A stretch of DNA of 64,000 nt from Saccharopolyspora sp. SCSIO 74807 (GTDB taxonomy: Bacteria; Actinomycetota; Actinomycetes; Mycobacteriales; Pseudonocardiaceae): positions 4,247,501 through 4,311,500 of the forward strand of contig NZ_CP146100.1 in NCBI RefSeq assembly GCF_037023755.1, read 5' to 3'. Shown here piece after piece: positions 26,194 to 34,971 of the stretch. The translations under genes were made by a program, and so were the position numbers. The notes beneath the pieces are model-generated. The model was not told the origin of the DNA. It searched no databases and was given only the letters and a program-made list of their open reading frames with translations. Position 1 is the first letter of the stretch. Every line of letters begins with the position of its first letter.

Positions 26194-27281
26194 GATTGCT
26201 CCGCTTCGATGCGCCCGGACGCCGGCTCGTTCTCGTCCGAGGTCATTCCTCGATCGGTGTGCACCGCGTCGTGCTCGGTGCCGTTCTCGCGGGCCGGCGG
26301 TGCGGGTGCTGCCGGACCCGGACCGGAACCGGATGTCCGTTCCCTGCTGCCCCGGGGCGGGTGCTCGAAGTCCGATTTCCACAGCACCGCGAGTTCCGAC
26401 CCGGCTCGCGTCAAGCAGTCCAGTGCGATCGGCAGCAGCGGGTTCGTGTTCTGCTTGCGATACAGCGTCCGCACCCGCCGATACGGTTGCCGACCGGCGA
26501 TCCGGGCGAGCCGAACTCCGCCACCGCTGGGCGCGAGCCCCGGCAGCACGGCGACCCCGAGCCCGCGCGCCACCAGATCGCGGATCACCGAGTAGTCGTT
26601 GCTGCGGAAGGTGATCCGGGGGACGAACCCGCTGGCCGCGGCCAGCCGCACCAGCGACCGCGCACCCGCGGTGTCCTTGCGGGTGCAGATCCAGGACTCC
26701 TCGGCCAGTTCCTCCAGAGCGACCTCCGGGGAATCGGCCAGCCGGTGGGATGCGGGCAGCGCCAGCCGCAGCGGCTCGGCGAGCACGTCGTCGGCGCGCA
26801 GGTCCGACGGCCATTTCCGGGGATCCAGGTCGTACTCGAAGACGACCGCGGCATCCAGCACTCCGTCCAGCACTCCGTCCAAGACTTCGTCCGGCTCGCC
26901 CTCGTCGAGCTGCAGCTCGGCGCTCGGGCGCCGCGCGATCACCGCGGCCAGCACGGACGGCAGGATTCGCGCGTTGGCGGTGGCGAACCCGGCCAGCCGC
27001 AGACTGCCCTCGTCGCCGCTGACCATGGCGTGGACTTCACGTTCCAAGGCGTCCAACGCGCCCAGCGCGTCACGGCTGCGTTCGGCCAAGCGCGTCGCCA
27101 GCGTGGTGCTGCGGGTGCTGCGCGCGGAGCGCTCGAAAAGCGGTGCTCCGACGGCACGTTCCAGCAGCGCCATCTGCTGGGACACCGCCGATGCGGTGTA
27201 GCCGAGTGTCCGGCCCGCTTCGGCGAACGATCCGGTGCGCACGCACTCCTGCAAGGTTCGCAGGTGGATGGGGTTGAGCAT
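26190..27281 (-). CDS. LysR-family regulator inside the catabolic operon
   Basis: A 363-residue LTTR. The winged HTH (1-60: LNPIHLRTLQECVRTGSFAEAGRTLGYTASAVSQQMALLERAVG) is followed by an effector-binding domain up to about 300, then an extra Pro/Gly/Glu-rich tail of about 60 residues without family similarity. A VLDGVLDGVLD stretch in the effector domain comes from an in-frame 12-bp tandem repeat. The gene starts 6 nt after the dehydrogenase gene and overlaps the E1 gene at ATGA. It is thus the fourth gene of the operon instead of being divergent, as most LysR genes are. It probably senses the pathway substrate. Confidence 0.92.
   Translation of the reverse strand: MLNPIHLRTLQECVRTGSFAEAGRTLGYTASAVSQQMALLERAVGAPLFERSARSTRSTTLATRLAERSRDALGALDALEREVHAMVSGDEGSLRLAGFATANARILPSVLAAVIARRPSAELQLDEGEPDEVLDGVLDGVLDAAVVFEYDLDPRKWPSDLRADDVLAEPLRLALPASHRLADSPEVALEELAEESWICTRKDTAGARSLVRLAAASGFVPRITFRSNDYSVIRDLVARGLGVAVLPGLAPSGGGVRLARIAGRQPYRRVRTLYRKQNTNPLLPIALDCLTRAGSELAVLWKSDFEHPPRGSRERTSGSGPGPAAPAPPARENGTEHDAVHTDRGMTSDENEPASGRIEAEQS
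26854..26889. repeat. 12-bp in-frame tandem repeat in the LysR gene
   Basis: TCCAGCACTCCG occurs twice exactly (26854-26865, 26866-26877), followed by a degenerate third unit. It encodes a repeated DGVL unit on the minus strand. Expansion or contraction would keep the frame. Confidence 0.7.
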
Positions 27282-27287
27282 CGCCGA

Positions 27288-28475
27288 TCACCCGCAGGCG
27301 CCGACCGGTTCGGCGTCGACCCGCGGCAGTCGTCCGCGCAGCTCCATCGCCGTGCGCACCCGGTGCTGAGCCAGTTCCAGCGCCGCGTGGTGCGGCTCGA
27401 TCCGCCGCTGCGCAGCGGTGCGCAGCACGAGAGCGGTGTTCGCCCGGCACCGCTCGGCGACCTCGTGCAGTATTCGCGCCGGTTCCGGCCGGAACGCCGA
27501 GCGGCGCGCGTCCATGGCGAACCCGGCGGCGATCGCACCGCCCGCGTTCGCGATGAAATCCGGCACCACCTGGACACCCCGCGCGGCCAGCAACGCGCGG
27601 GCGCCGGTCGTGGTCGGCAGGTTCGCGCCCTCGACGATCAACTCGGCGCGCACTCCGGCTGCGACCTGTTCACCGATCACGTCCTGCTGCGCAGCGGGCA
27701 GCAGCACGTCGCAGTCCACCAGCAGCTCGTCCCCGCGGCCGAGCCGCTGCGCAGAGGGAGCGGAGTGCACGCACGCATCGCCCTGTTCGGCGCGCGCGGC
27801 GAGCCACCACGGCACGTCCAGGCCGTCCGGATCGTGCACGGCGCCCTGCGCCGTGGACAGCGCGACGATCCGCGCCCCGAGCTCGTGCAACCGGCGGGCT
27901 GCTGCGGCGCCGACAGCGCCGAACCCCTGCACCGCGACGCGGACCCCGTCGAGCGAACGGCCCCGCAGTTCCAGCGCGCTTGCGATCGAGGCCGCCACCC
28001 CGTGGCCGGTGACGCCGAGCTCGTCGTACGGGACGCCGCCCAGTTCCTCCGGCACCCCGACGGCCGCGCCGCGGTCGCCGAGCTCGTCCTGGATGATCGC
28101 CGCGTCGTGCTCGGTCATGCCCATGTCCAGACCGGCGACGTAACTGGCCGGAACCTGGTCGGCCAGCCTGCGCGCGAACGCCCGCACCACCCTTTCCTTG
28201 TCCGGTGCGGCGGGATCGGCCGCGATGCCCGCCTTGGCACCGCCGTGGAAGAGGTCGGCGGCGGCCCACTTCCACGTCATCACCCTGGCCAGCTTGGCGA
28301 TCTCGCCGACCGTGACACCGGGACTCATCCGGATGCCGCCCTTGCCGGTGCCGCGCGCGGTGTTGTCCACCACCAGCACGCCGCGCATCCCGGTGCGGGC
28401 ATCGGAAACGCAGACGATCTTCTCCGGACCCCACTGGTCCATGGACTGCAACAGGTCGTTCACAACTGCCTCCAT
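27288..28475 (-). CDS. Glu/Leu/Phe/Val-type amino-acid dehydrogenase
   Basis: A 395-residue ELFV dehydrogenase. The dimerisation domain (1-130) has GKGGIRMSPGVTVGEIAKLARVMTWKWAAADLFHGGAKAGI with the catalytic Lys81. The Rossmann domain begins near 165 (VAVQGFGAVGAAAARRL), with VDCDVLLPAA and EGANLPTT. It deaminates an L-amino acid to the 2-oxo acid with NAD(P). The gene lies in an operon with a FAD amine oxidase and a 2-oxoacid dehydrogenase E1, which suggests the 2-oxo acid is the E1 substrate. Differs strongly from the second ELFV enzyme at 36.4 kb. Specificity among Glu, Leu, Val or other side chains is not predictable here. Confidence 0.9.
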   Translation of the reverse strand: MEAVVNDLLQSMDQWGPEKIVCVSDARTGMRGVLVVDNTARGTGKGGIRMSPGVTVGEIAKLARVMTWKWAAADLFHGGAKAGIAADPAAPDKERVVRAFARRLADQVPASYVAGLDMGMTEHDAAIIQDELGDRGAAVGVPEELGGVPYDELGVTGHGVAASIASALELRGRSLDGVRVAVQGFGAVGAAAARRLHELGARIVALSTAQGAVHDPDGLDVPWWLAARAEQGDACVHSAPSAQRLGRGDELLVDCDVLLPAAQQDVIGEQVAAGVRAELIVEGANLPTTTGARALLAARGVQVVPDFIANAGGAIAAGFAMDARRSAFRPEPARILHEVAERCRANTALVLRTAAQRRIEPHHAALELAQHRVRTAMELRGRLPRVDAEPVGACG

Positions 28476-28511
28476 CGCCGCCGACCGGTCGCCCGGTGTC
28501 CGGCTCGGTGT

Positions 28512-29654
28512 TCAGACGAGGTTCCGTTCGGGGCGGTGCCCGGCGCGTTCGAAGCGCGCCACGTCGAGAGCACCGACGTCGACCGGCGGTGTGCGGCCGA
28601 GGACGAGGTCCCGCAGCACTTCGCCGATCGCCGGGCTCTGCAGGAAGCCATGCCCGGAGAAACCGGTGGCGTACCACAGGCCCCGCACCTGGCCGGCCTG
28701 CCCGACGAGGGCGTTGTGGTCGGGCGTGATCTCGTACAGGCCGGCCCACCGGTGCGCCGCGCCCGCGGTCGAGAACCGGGGCGCGCGGTGCGCGACGGTC
28801 TCGGCCAGCAGCTCCAGCCAGCTGTCGTCCGGATGCGGATCCGGGCTGTCGGCGGGATCGGGCATCCCCATCAGCAGCCCGGGCCCCTCCTCGTGGAAGT
28901 AGAAACCGGTGCCGAAGTCGATGGTGAACGGCAACCGGCCCGGCAGGTCCCGGATCGGCTCGGTGACCACGATCTGCCGCCGCAGCGGCCGCACCGGCAG
29001 TTCGACCCCCGCCATCGCGGCCACCGCCGAAGACCACGCTCCGGCCGCGCAGAGCGCGGCGGAGGTCGCGATGACACCGGAGTCCGTGCGCACCCCGGTG
29101 ACCGCATCGCCTGCGGTGTCGATGCCGGTCACCGCGCAGTGCGGGAGCACGGTCCCGCCGTGCCTGCGGATACCGGCGGCGTAGCCGTGCACCACGGCCT
29201 CCGGCGTGCAATGGCCGTCGGTGGGGGAGTAGGCGGCGGCGAGCACGTCCTGCACGGACACCACGGGCGTGAGCTCGGCCGCCTCGGCAGCGGTGAGCAT
29301 CCGGCTGGGCACCCCTAGCTCGTTCTGCAACCGCACGCCGTCCTCGAACGCCGTGACGTCCGCAGGTGCGGAAAGCAGGAACAGGTAGCCGTGCTGGCGC
29401 AGGTCGATCTCCGCTCCGGGACGCTCACCGAACTGCTCGAAGGCCCGCAGGCTCCGCGCGCCGAGCGCGATGTTGACCGGGTCGGAGAACTGCGCCCGCA
29501 CTCCGCCCGCCGCCTTGCAGGTGCTGCCACCGCCGAGCTCGCCGCGATCCAGCAGGACGACGTCCACACCGGCTTCGGCCAGGTGGAAGGCCGCCGATGC
29601 GCCGATCGCCCCGCCACCGATCACCACGACGTCGGCCGTGGCGGGCGGGTTCAC
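28512..29654 (-). CDS. FAD-dependent amine/amino-acid oxidoreductase (DAO family)
   Basis: A 380-residue DAO-fold flavoprotein. The GxGxxG motif VVVIGGGAIGASAAFHLAEAG lies at 9-30, the flavin-contacting GGGSTCKAAGG near 41-51 and the C-terminal GLYEITPDHNALVG and GFSGHGFLQSPAIGE. These are hallmarks of the sarcosine oxidase-beta / proline dehydrogenase-beta / glycine oxidase group. Members oxidise secondary or alpha amines to imines with FAD. GTG start overlaps the stop of the aldehyde dehydrogenase gene (GTGA). Demethylation of sarcosine is possible in a betaine-making organism, but the neighbours fit amino-acid degradation better. Confidence 0.9.
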   Translation of the reverse strand: MNPPATADVVVIGGGAIGASAAFHLAEAGVDVVLLDRGELGGGSTCKAAGGVRAQFSDPVNIALGARSLRAFEQFGERPGAEIDLRQHGYLFLLSAPADVTAFEDGVRLQNELGVPSRMLTAAEAAELTPVVSVQDVLAAAYSPTDGHCTPEAVVHGYAAGIRRHGGTVLPHCAVTGIDTAGDAVTGVRTDSGVIATSAALCAAGAWSSAVAAMAGVELPVRPLRRQIVVTEPIRDLPGRLPFTIDFGTGFYFHEEGPGLLMGMPDPADSPDPHPDDSWLELLAETVAHRAPRFSTAGAAHRWAGLYEITPDHNALVGQAGQVRGLWYATGFSGHGFLQSPAIGEVLRDLVLGRTPPVDVGALDVARFERAGHRPERNLV

Positions 29655-31237
29655 GGCGTCCCGCCCAGCTCGGGCGGCAGCCGGTAGCCGCGGTCCGGCT
29701 CGATGGTGTCCACGTCCATCTGGGCCTTCTGCAGCTTCCCGGAGAAGTCCCAGTTGAGCGATTGCCAGCGGGTGAACTGGTCCAGCACCCAGATGCCGGA
29801 TTGGCGACTGCCGTTGCCGGACCGGCCGTTGCCGCCGAACGGCAGGTGCGCTTCCGCGCCGGAGGTCGAGTTGTTCACGCTGACCATGCCCGCGCGAGTG
29901 CCCTGCCGGAAGCGGAAGGCCGTGGCGGGATCGCTGGTGTAGACGGCGGCGGAGAGCCCGTAACCGGGTGCGTCGCCGAGTTCGATCGCCTCGTCGAGGT
30001 CGCTGAAGGTGCTCACCCCGACGATCGGCCCGAAGGTCTCGTGGGTGAAGACGTGGTCGTCCGGGCGCAACCCGTCCAGCAGCACCGGGTGGTAGTACAG
30101 CCCGGACTCCGGATCACCGCGAAAGCCCGTGCGGGGCGCGGACGATCCGATCCGGCCGACCGCGTCCGAACCGAGCACCTCGTGGTGATCGGCGATCGTC
30201 TCCAGCGCGGATTCGAAGCCCGCGGCGAAGCGCTCGTCCAGCATCGGGCCGTAGAGCACGTCCCCGCCGGGATCCCCGATCGCCGCCGCGCGCAGCGCTT
30301 GGTCCAGCCGCCCGACGAACTCCTCGTGCACGTCCCGGTGCACGATCAGATTGCCCAGCGAGGTGCAGCGCTGCCCGGCGGTTCCCCAGCCGGAGAACAG
30401 CGCGCCCTCCACCGCGAGGTCCAGATCCGCGTCCGCGGCGACGACCATCGGGTTCTTGCCGCCGAGTTCCAGGCACGGGCTCTGCCGGTGGCGCCCGCAC
30501 AGTTCGCCGACCCGGGAACCGACCGCGGTGGACCCGGTGAACCCCACCTTGTCCACCAGGCCGTCTTCCAACGCCGATTCCAGTCCGCCGAAGGTCGACT
30601 CGCCATCGGCGTAGACGAGGTTGAGCACGCCCTGCGGCACACCGGCGCGCCACGCCAGCTCGGCCACCGCGCGCGCCGCCGCAGCGGCGTATTCGGCCGG
30701 TTTCCACACCACCGCGTTGCCGCAGAGCAACGCCGGGACCAGGTACCAGGACGGCACCGCGACCGGGAAGTTGCCCGCGGTGATCACCGCGACCACGCCG
30801 ACCGGCACCCGGAAGGTGAACAGCTGCTTGTCCGGCATCTCCGATGGCACCGTCTGCCCGTAGAGCCTGCGCCCCTCACCGAGGAAGAAGTCGCAGGTGT
30901 CCACGATCTCCTGGACCTCGCCGAGCGCTTCGGCGTAGGGCTTGCCGATCTCCCTGGTGACCAGCCTGGCGAGCGAGTCCTTGTTGGCCTCCACGAGCCT
31001 GCCCAGCTCCGCGACCGCTCTGCCGCGCACCGGCGCCGGTACGCGCGCCCACTCCCGCTGCGCGGTGCGCGCGGCCCGCGCAGCCGAGTGCAGCGCGGAC
31101 GTACCGCCGAGGTGGACCTCTGCCACCACGTCGTCCAGATGCGCGGGATTGCGCGAGCGGTACACCTCGCCCTGCGGGTCCGGTGCCGCGTCGCGGGTGC
31201 CGGTGCCGATCACCGAACTCAAGGTCGTCGACTCCAC
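29651..31237 (-). CDS. NAD(P)-dependent aldehyde dehydrogenase
   Basis: A 528-residue ALDH. The nucleotide-binding region is VITAGNFPVAVPSWYLVPALLCGNAVVWKPAE and GFTGSTAVGSRV. The general base Glu lies in LELGGKNP and the catalytic Cys near residue 291 in GQRCTS. The end NWDFSGKLQKAQMDVDTIEP resembles oxo-acid semialdehyde dehydrogenases. First gene of the operon; GTG start with AGGTGG upstream. It would oxidise an aldehyde or semialdehyde product of the amine oxidase. The substrate (aminoadipate, succinate or 2-oxoglutarate semialdehyde) is not resolved. Confidence 0.9.
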   Translation of the reverse strand: MESTTLSSVIGTGTRDAAPDPQGEVYRSRNPAHLDDVVAEVHLGGTSALHSAARAARTAQREWARVPAPVRGRAVAELGRLVEANKDSLARLVTREIGKPYAEALGEVQEIVDTCDFFLGEGRRLYGQTVPSEMPDKQLFTFRVPVGVVAVITAGNFPVAVPSWYLVPALLCGNAVVWKPAEYAAAAARAVAELAWRAGVPQGVLNLVYADGESTFGGLESALEDGLVDKVGFTGSTAVGSRVGELCGRHRQSPCLELGGKNPMVVAADADLDLAVEGALFSGWGTAGQRCTSLGNLIVHRDVHEEFVGRLDQALRAAAIGDPGGDVLYGPMLDERFAAGFESALETIADHHEVLGSDAVGRIGSSAPRTGFRGDPESGLYYHPVLLDGLRPDDHVFTHETFGPIVGVSTFSDLDEAIELGDAPGYGLSAAVYTSDPATAFRFRQGTRAGMVSVNNSTSGAEAHLPFGGNGRSGNGSRQSGIWVLDQFTRWQSLNWDFSGKLQKAQMDVDTIEPDRGYRLPPELGGTP

Positions 31238-31550
31238 GGGTCCACCTCTTCCTCGGGGTTGCGTGTTCCTCGGGGTTGCGTGCTGCGGTCGCGGGCCGCT
31301 CGGTTCCGCGATCGGCCGCCGGATTCGGCTGATCGATCCGGGGAATCGGCCTGGCTGTTCGATCTGGACGATCGCACTGCGCGATCAAGCGCGATACCCA
31401 CCGTAACCGTTCAGGCGTTCGACCATCGAGCACCAGAAGAGTGATTTCCCAACTTTCTGAGCGACAGCGCTGCTTGGTCCGGCTCCCGGCCGCTGTCGCG
31501 ACCCGCTCCGGCTGTGGCAGTTTCCGGATGTGCGCGGCGAGGAGGACCGG
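31238..31550. other. 313-bp divergent control region
   Basis: It lies between the five-gene minus-strand operon and the cyclodeaminase gene, so it should hold both promoters and the LysR site. Visible are the 17-bp tandem duplication (31249-31282) and a GCGCGAT repeat near 31378-31394. I see no convincing -35/-10 pair or T-N11-A box. Confidence 0.5.
31249..31282. repeat. 17-bp perfect tandem duplication
   Basis: TTCCTCGGGGTTGCGTG is repeated exactly at 31249-31265 and 31266-31282, 12 nt upstream of the aldehyde dehydrogenase start. It doubles a CGAGGAA purine stretch on the coding strand next to the ribosome-binding site. Confidence 0.8.
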
Positions 31551-32495
31551 ATGACGAACCCGCCCGAGACGTGGACCGACGAAGACGTCCGGGCCGCTCT
31601 GGACCCGGACACCGCGATCGCGTCGCAGCGCACCGCGTTCCGGGCGCTCAGCGACGGGCGAGCGCGGATGGCGGAGAAGGTCGCGCTCGGCGTCGGCGCG
31701 AACACCGCGCTCGGCTACCTCAGCACGCTGTCACCGGACCACGGCGCGGTCAGCAAGCTCGTAGCCGTGCATCCCGGCAACGGCTCGCTCGGGCTTCCCG
31801 CGATCAGCGCCACCGTGCTGGTCTTGGACGCAGCGACCGGTCGGCTGCGGGCGACGCTCGCGGGTACCGCGCTCACCGAACTGCGCACCGCCGCGGGCAG
31901 CGCCGTCGCGGTCGACGCGCTCGCACCGCGCGGTGCCGACGAGTTGGCGGTGCTGGGCTCGGGGGTGCAGGCGCGGGCGCACGTCCGCGCGTTCGCTCGA
32001 GTCCGCGAGCTGCGCGCGGTGCGGCTCTACAGCCGCAACCGGGGTCGCCGGGAAGCCGCCGCGCGGGAGCTCGATGCCGAACTGGACGTCGACGTGCGCC
32101 CCGCGGACTCGCCGGAGGATGCCGTGCGCGGCGCCGCGCTGGTCGCGACCTGCACCCTCAGCACCGATCCGGTGCTCGGCCCGGTCGACCCCGGCACCAC
32201 CGTGATCTCGGTAGGCGGTTTCGAACCGCACCGCAGGGAAGTCGCGCCCGCGCTGGTGCGCCAGGCGGCACCGGTCGTCGTGGACGACGTCGAAACCGCA
32301 GCCGGGCACGCCGGCCCGATCATCGCGGCGCTGGAGCAAGGCGCGGTGTCGGTCGAGGAGCTGCATTCGCTCGGCGACGTGCTCACCGGCCGCCGCGCCG
32401 GGCGCACCGACGAAGAACAGGTCATCTTCTACAACAGCGTGGGAGTCGCGGTGCAGGACGCGGCCGCCGCGCACGCCGTGCTGGGGACCTTGTAG
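31551..32495 (+). CDS. ornithine cyclodeaminase / mu-crystallin family protein
   Basis: A 314-residue protein. The family core is visible: GLPAISATVLVLDAATGRLRATLAGTALTELRTAAGSAVA, the Rossmann motif LAVLGSGVQARAHVRAF (about 134-150), LYSRNRGRREAAA and TTVISVGGFEPHRREV. Members are ornithine cyclodeaminase, alanine dehydrogenase and imine reductases such as piperideine/pyrroline-2-carboxylate reductase. ATG 31551 has GAGGAGG upstream; an in-frame ATG 21 nt earlier lacks a site. It is divergent from the operon containing the amine oxidase, so handling the cyclic or linear imine formed there is an attractive inference. Confidence 0.88.
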   Translation: MTNPPETWTDEDVRAALDPDTAIASQRTAFRALSDGRARMAEKVALGVGANTALGYLSTLSPDHGAVSKLVAVHPGNGSLGLPAISATVLVLDAATGRLRATLAGTALTELRTAAGSAVAVDALAPRGADELAVLGSGVQARAHVRAFARVRELRAVRLYSRNRGRREAAARELDAELDVDVRPADSPEDAVRGAALVATCTLSTDPVLGPVDPGTTVISVGGFEPHRREVAPALVRQAAPVVVDDVETAAGHAGPIIAALEQGAVSVEELHSLGDVLTGRRAGRTDEEQVIFYNSVGVAVQDAAAAHAVLGTL

Positions 32496-32511
32496 CGGAA
32501 AGGGGCCGAAG

Positions 32512-33309
32512 GTGACTTTCGCGGAACGGCTGGGTGCGTCGCTGCAGCAGGCGTGGGAGACCTTTCCCGGGCAAGTCAACTTCGCCGCGTGGGACCTGCA
32601 AGAGCGGGAACCGGTGCTGCTCGGCGCGAACCGCGAGGTGCACCCGGCCAGCACGATCAAGGTGCTGATCATGATCACCGCGCTCCGCGAGGCGCACGCC
32701 GGCCGCGTCGCGCTGGACACCTCGGTCGCGTTGCCCGCCGAGCGGACCGGAGGCTTCGGAGTGCTGCGCGAACTGCCCAGCGTGCACCGCGTAGCGCTGG
32801 CGGACCTGATCACGCTGATGATCGTGGTCAGCGACAACGCAGCGACCAACGCCGTCATCGACACCATCGGTTTCGACGCGATCGCCGAATGCACCGCTGA
32901 ACTCGGCTGCGAGCGCACTCGCGTCGAACGCCGCTTGATGGACGTGCACGCCCCTGGCCGCAACACGACCTGCGCGCTGGATCAAGCGCGCGTTCTGGAC
33001 CGGCTGGCGACCGAGCGCGCGTTGCCGCCGGAGCTCACCCGGCACGCGTTGGGAGTGCTGGCCCGCCAGCAGGTCCGGGACCGGCTACCGGCGTTGCTGC
33101 CCGCCTCCGCGCGGTGCTGGAACAAGACCGGCGAGATCAGGGGCGCGCGGCACGACGTGGCGTTGATCGGCGACGATCGTCCGCGCGCGGTGGTCGCGGT
33201 GCTCGTCGACGAGCTCACCGACGAGTTCTCCTCCCGCGGCAGCGGGCGAAGCGCGGTCTACGACCACTTCGCCGACCTCGGCGTCCGGGTGTATCGAGCG
33301 CTCGGCTGA
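32512..33309 (+). CDS. class A beta-lactamase-like serine hydrolase without signal peptide
   Basis: A 265-residue protein with all three serine-enzyme motifs of the fold: STIK (Ser47, Lys50), SDN (107-109) and KTG (205-207). The class A omega-loop Glu166 motif (ExxLN) is not recognisable; the region reads RRLMDVHAPGRNTTCALD. There is no signal peptide or lipobox: the N-terminus MTFAERLGASLQQAWETFP is amphipathic, so it is probably cytoplasmic. That argues against antibiotic resistance and for an amidase or esterase role. GTG start 16 nt after the cyclodeaminase stop, hence cotranscribed with it. Confidence 0.88.
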   Translation: MTFAERLGASLQQAWETFPGQVNFAAWDLQEREPVLLGANREVHPASTIKVLIMITALREAHAGRVALDTSVALPAERTGGFGVLRELPSVHRVALADLITLMIVVSDNAATNAVIDTIGFDAIAECTAELGCERTRVERRLMDVHAPGRNTTCALDQARVLDRLATERALPPELTRHALGVLARQQVRDRLPALLPASARCWNKTGEIRGARHDVALIGDDRPRAVVAVLVDELTDEFSSRGSGRSAVYDHFADLGVRVYRALG

Positions 33310-33361
33310 TCTTGTGGGACAGCGCGGATCTCGATGACGCCGACGGGAGATGCCGGCGCGC

Positions 33362-34939
33362 TCAGCCGAGCCGGTCGTGCACGACGACACCGTCCACGGC
33401 GGTGAGGTCTACGCGCGCGCGTCCGATCTCATCCGGCGGTACGCGGAGCAGATCGCGGTCGAGCACGACCAAGTCGCCGGCCTTGCCGATCTCCAGCGAC
33501 CCGGTCTCGTGCGCGAATCCGTTCGCGCGCGCGGCCCCGCGCGTGTGCGCCGCCAGCGCGTCGGTGAGCCCGATGGCCTGCTCCGGCTGGAAAGGTTCGG
33601 CCGCCGCTGCCGGAACGGTCCGGTTGACCGCCGCGTGCACCGCCGCGAGCGGGTCGATCTCGGACACCGGCCAGTCGCTGCCCGCCGCCAGCGGCGCACC
33701 GGAGTCGAGCAGCGACCGGAACGGGTATTGACGCCCGGAACGCGCCGCCCCGAGCCGCGGAATGGTCAGCTCGGTCATCGCCGCGTCGTTGATCGCCCAG
33801 GCGGCCTGGAGGTTCGCGGTGACGTCCAGCTCCCGGAACCGGCCGATGTCCTCATCGCGCACCACCTGCACGTGAGCGATCTGGTGGCGCAGGCCCATGG
33901 GACCGTGCGCGGCACGTGCAGCTGCCACGGCGTCCAGTGCGTCACGGACGGCCCTGTCGCCGACAGCGTGGAAATGCGTGGAGAACCCTGCAGCGTCCAA
34001 ATGCGCCAGTGCGCTTCGCAGGTCCTCTGCGGACAGATAAGACAGCCCGCAGCCGTGCGCGCCCACATACGGCTGGACCATCGACGCGGTGAGGTTCTCG
34101 CAGACTCCGTCACCCATGATCTTGACGTGCTCCGCGCGAAAACGGTCACCCCGACCAAGACGGCGGCGCTCGACGAGATCCGGAACCTGCTCGATGCCGC
34201 GGCGGCGATCCCACCACAGTGCTCCCTGGACCCGTGCAGTGAGCATCCCGCGCCGGTCGAGATCGCGATAGGTGCCCAAGGTGTCCGCGTAGCCGAGGTA
34301 TTCCCCGACGATCGCGTCCTGCCACCCGACGACCCCGTGCGCGTGCATCAGCCGCTGAGCGTCCAGCAGCGCCGCCGTGTACTCCGGCGGGTCGGGTTCC
34401 GGCAGGACGCGCGCGACGAGGTCCGCGGCCCCCTCGTGCAACGTCCCGGAGGGACGGTCGTCGGCGTCGCGTTCGATCCAGCCGTCAACCGGATCGGGAG
34501 TGCCCCGGTCCACTCCGGCGAGCCGGAGCGCTTCGGTGTTCACCCAGACGCTGTGGTGGTCACGGTTCACCAGATACGCAGGACGCCCTCCCGTCACAGC
34601 GTCGAGGGCTGTCGCGGTCGGCGCACCTCCCGGGAAGAGCGCGGGATCCCAACCACCGCCGAGTACCCATCCACGCCCGTCGTGCTCACCGACGATCCGC
34701 AGGCATCCCGCGGCGCTGGACGCGGCGGTGAGGTCGCACCGCGCCCGCAGCAGCCCGCCGAAGACCGGGTGCGCGTGCGCATCCTGGAAACCGGGCAGCA
34801 ACAACCGCCCGCGCAGGTCCACGAGTTCCGTACGGGAACCGGTCATCGCGCGCACGTCCGCCTGCCCGAGGGCGACGATGCGGCCCGCTCGGACCGCCAG
34901 CGCGTCCGCGCTCGAACCCGCGGCGTCCATGGTGAGCAC
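33362..34939 (-). CDS. YtcJ-like amidohydrolase family 3 protein
   Basis: At least 525 residues of a metal-dependent TIM-barrel amidohydrolase. The metal motif HAHP sits in LLLPGFQDAHAHPVFGG, with STHFHAVGDRAVRDALDA, RHQIAHVQVV and the C-terminal metal Asp in LAAGSDWPVSE. YtcJ/NfdA relatives hydrolyse N-acyl or N-formyl groups. The GTG at 34939 is the first standard start, but the conserved family opening SADLAFVGGR lies just upstream of it. A CTG at 34975 preceded by GAGGAG may be the true start. The gene is convergent with the beta-lactamase-fold gene and follows the gene at 34972 on the same strand. Confidence 0.88.
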   Translation of the reverse strand: MLTMDAAGSSADALAVRAGRIVALGQADVRAMTGSRTELVDLRGRLLLPGFQDAHAHPVFGGLLRARCDLTAASSAAGCLRIVGEHDGRGWVLGGGWDPALFPGGAPTATALDAVTGGRPAYLVNRDHHSVWVNTEALRLAGVDRGTPDPVDGWIERDADDRPSGTLHEGAADLVARVLPEPDPPEYTAALLDAQRLMHAHGVVGWQDAIVGEYLGYADTLGTYRDLDRRGMLTARVQGALWWDRRRGIEQVPDLVERRRLGRGDRFRAEHVKIMGDGVCENLTASMVQPYVGAHGCGLSYLSAEDLRSALAHLDAAGFSTHFHAVGDRAVRDALDAVAAARAAHGPMGLRHQIAHVQVVRDEDIGRFRELDVTANLQAAWAINDAAMTELTIPRLGAARSGRQYPFRSLLDSGAPLAAGSDWPVSEIDPLAAVHAAVNRTVPAAAAEPFQPEQAIGLTDALAAHTRGAARANGFAHETGSLEIGKAGDLVVLDRDLLRVPPDEIGRARVDLTAVDGVVVHDRLG

Positions 34940-34971
34940 CCGGCCGCCGACGAACGCCAGGTCCGCGGAAC

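Noticed and set aside
28512-29654. Assigning the DAO-type protein as sarcosine oxidase linked to betaine turnover
   Set aside because: The fold fits, but the gene is embedded in an amino-acid operon 9 kb from the betaine block and the substrate residues cannot be judged by eye.
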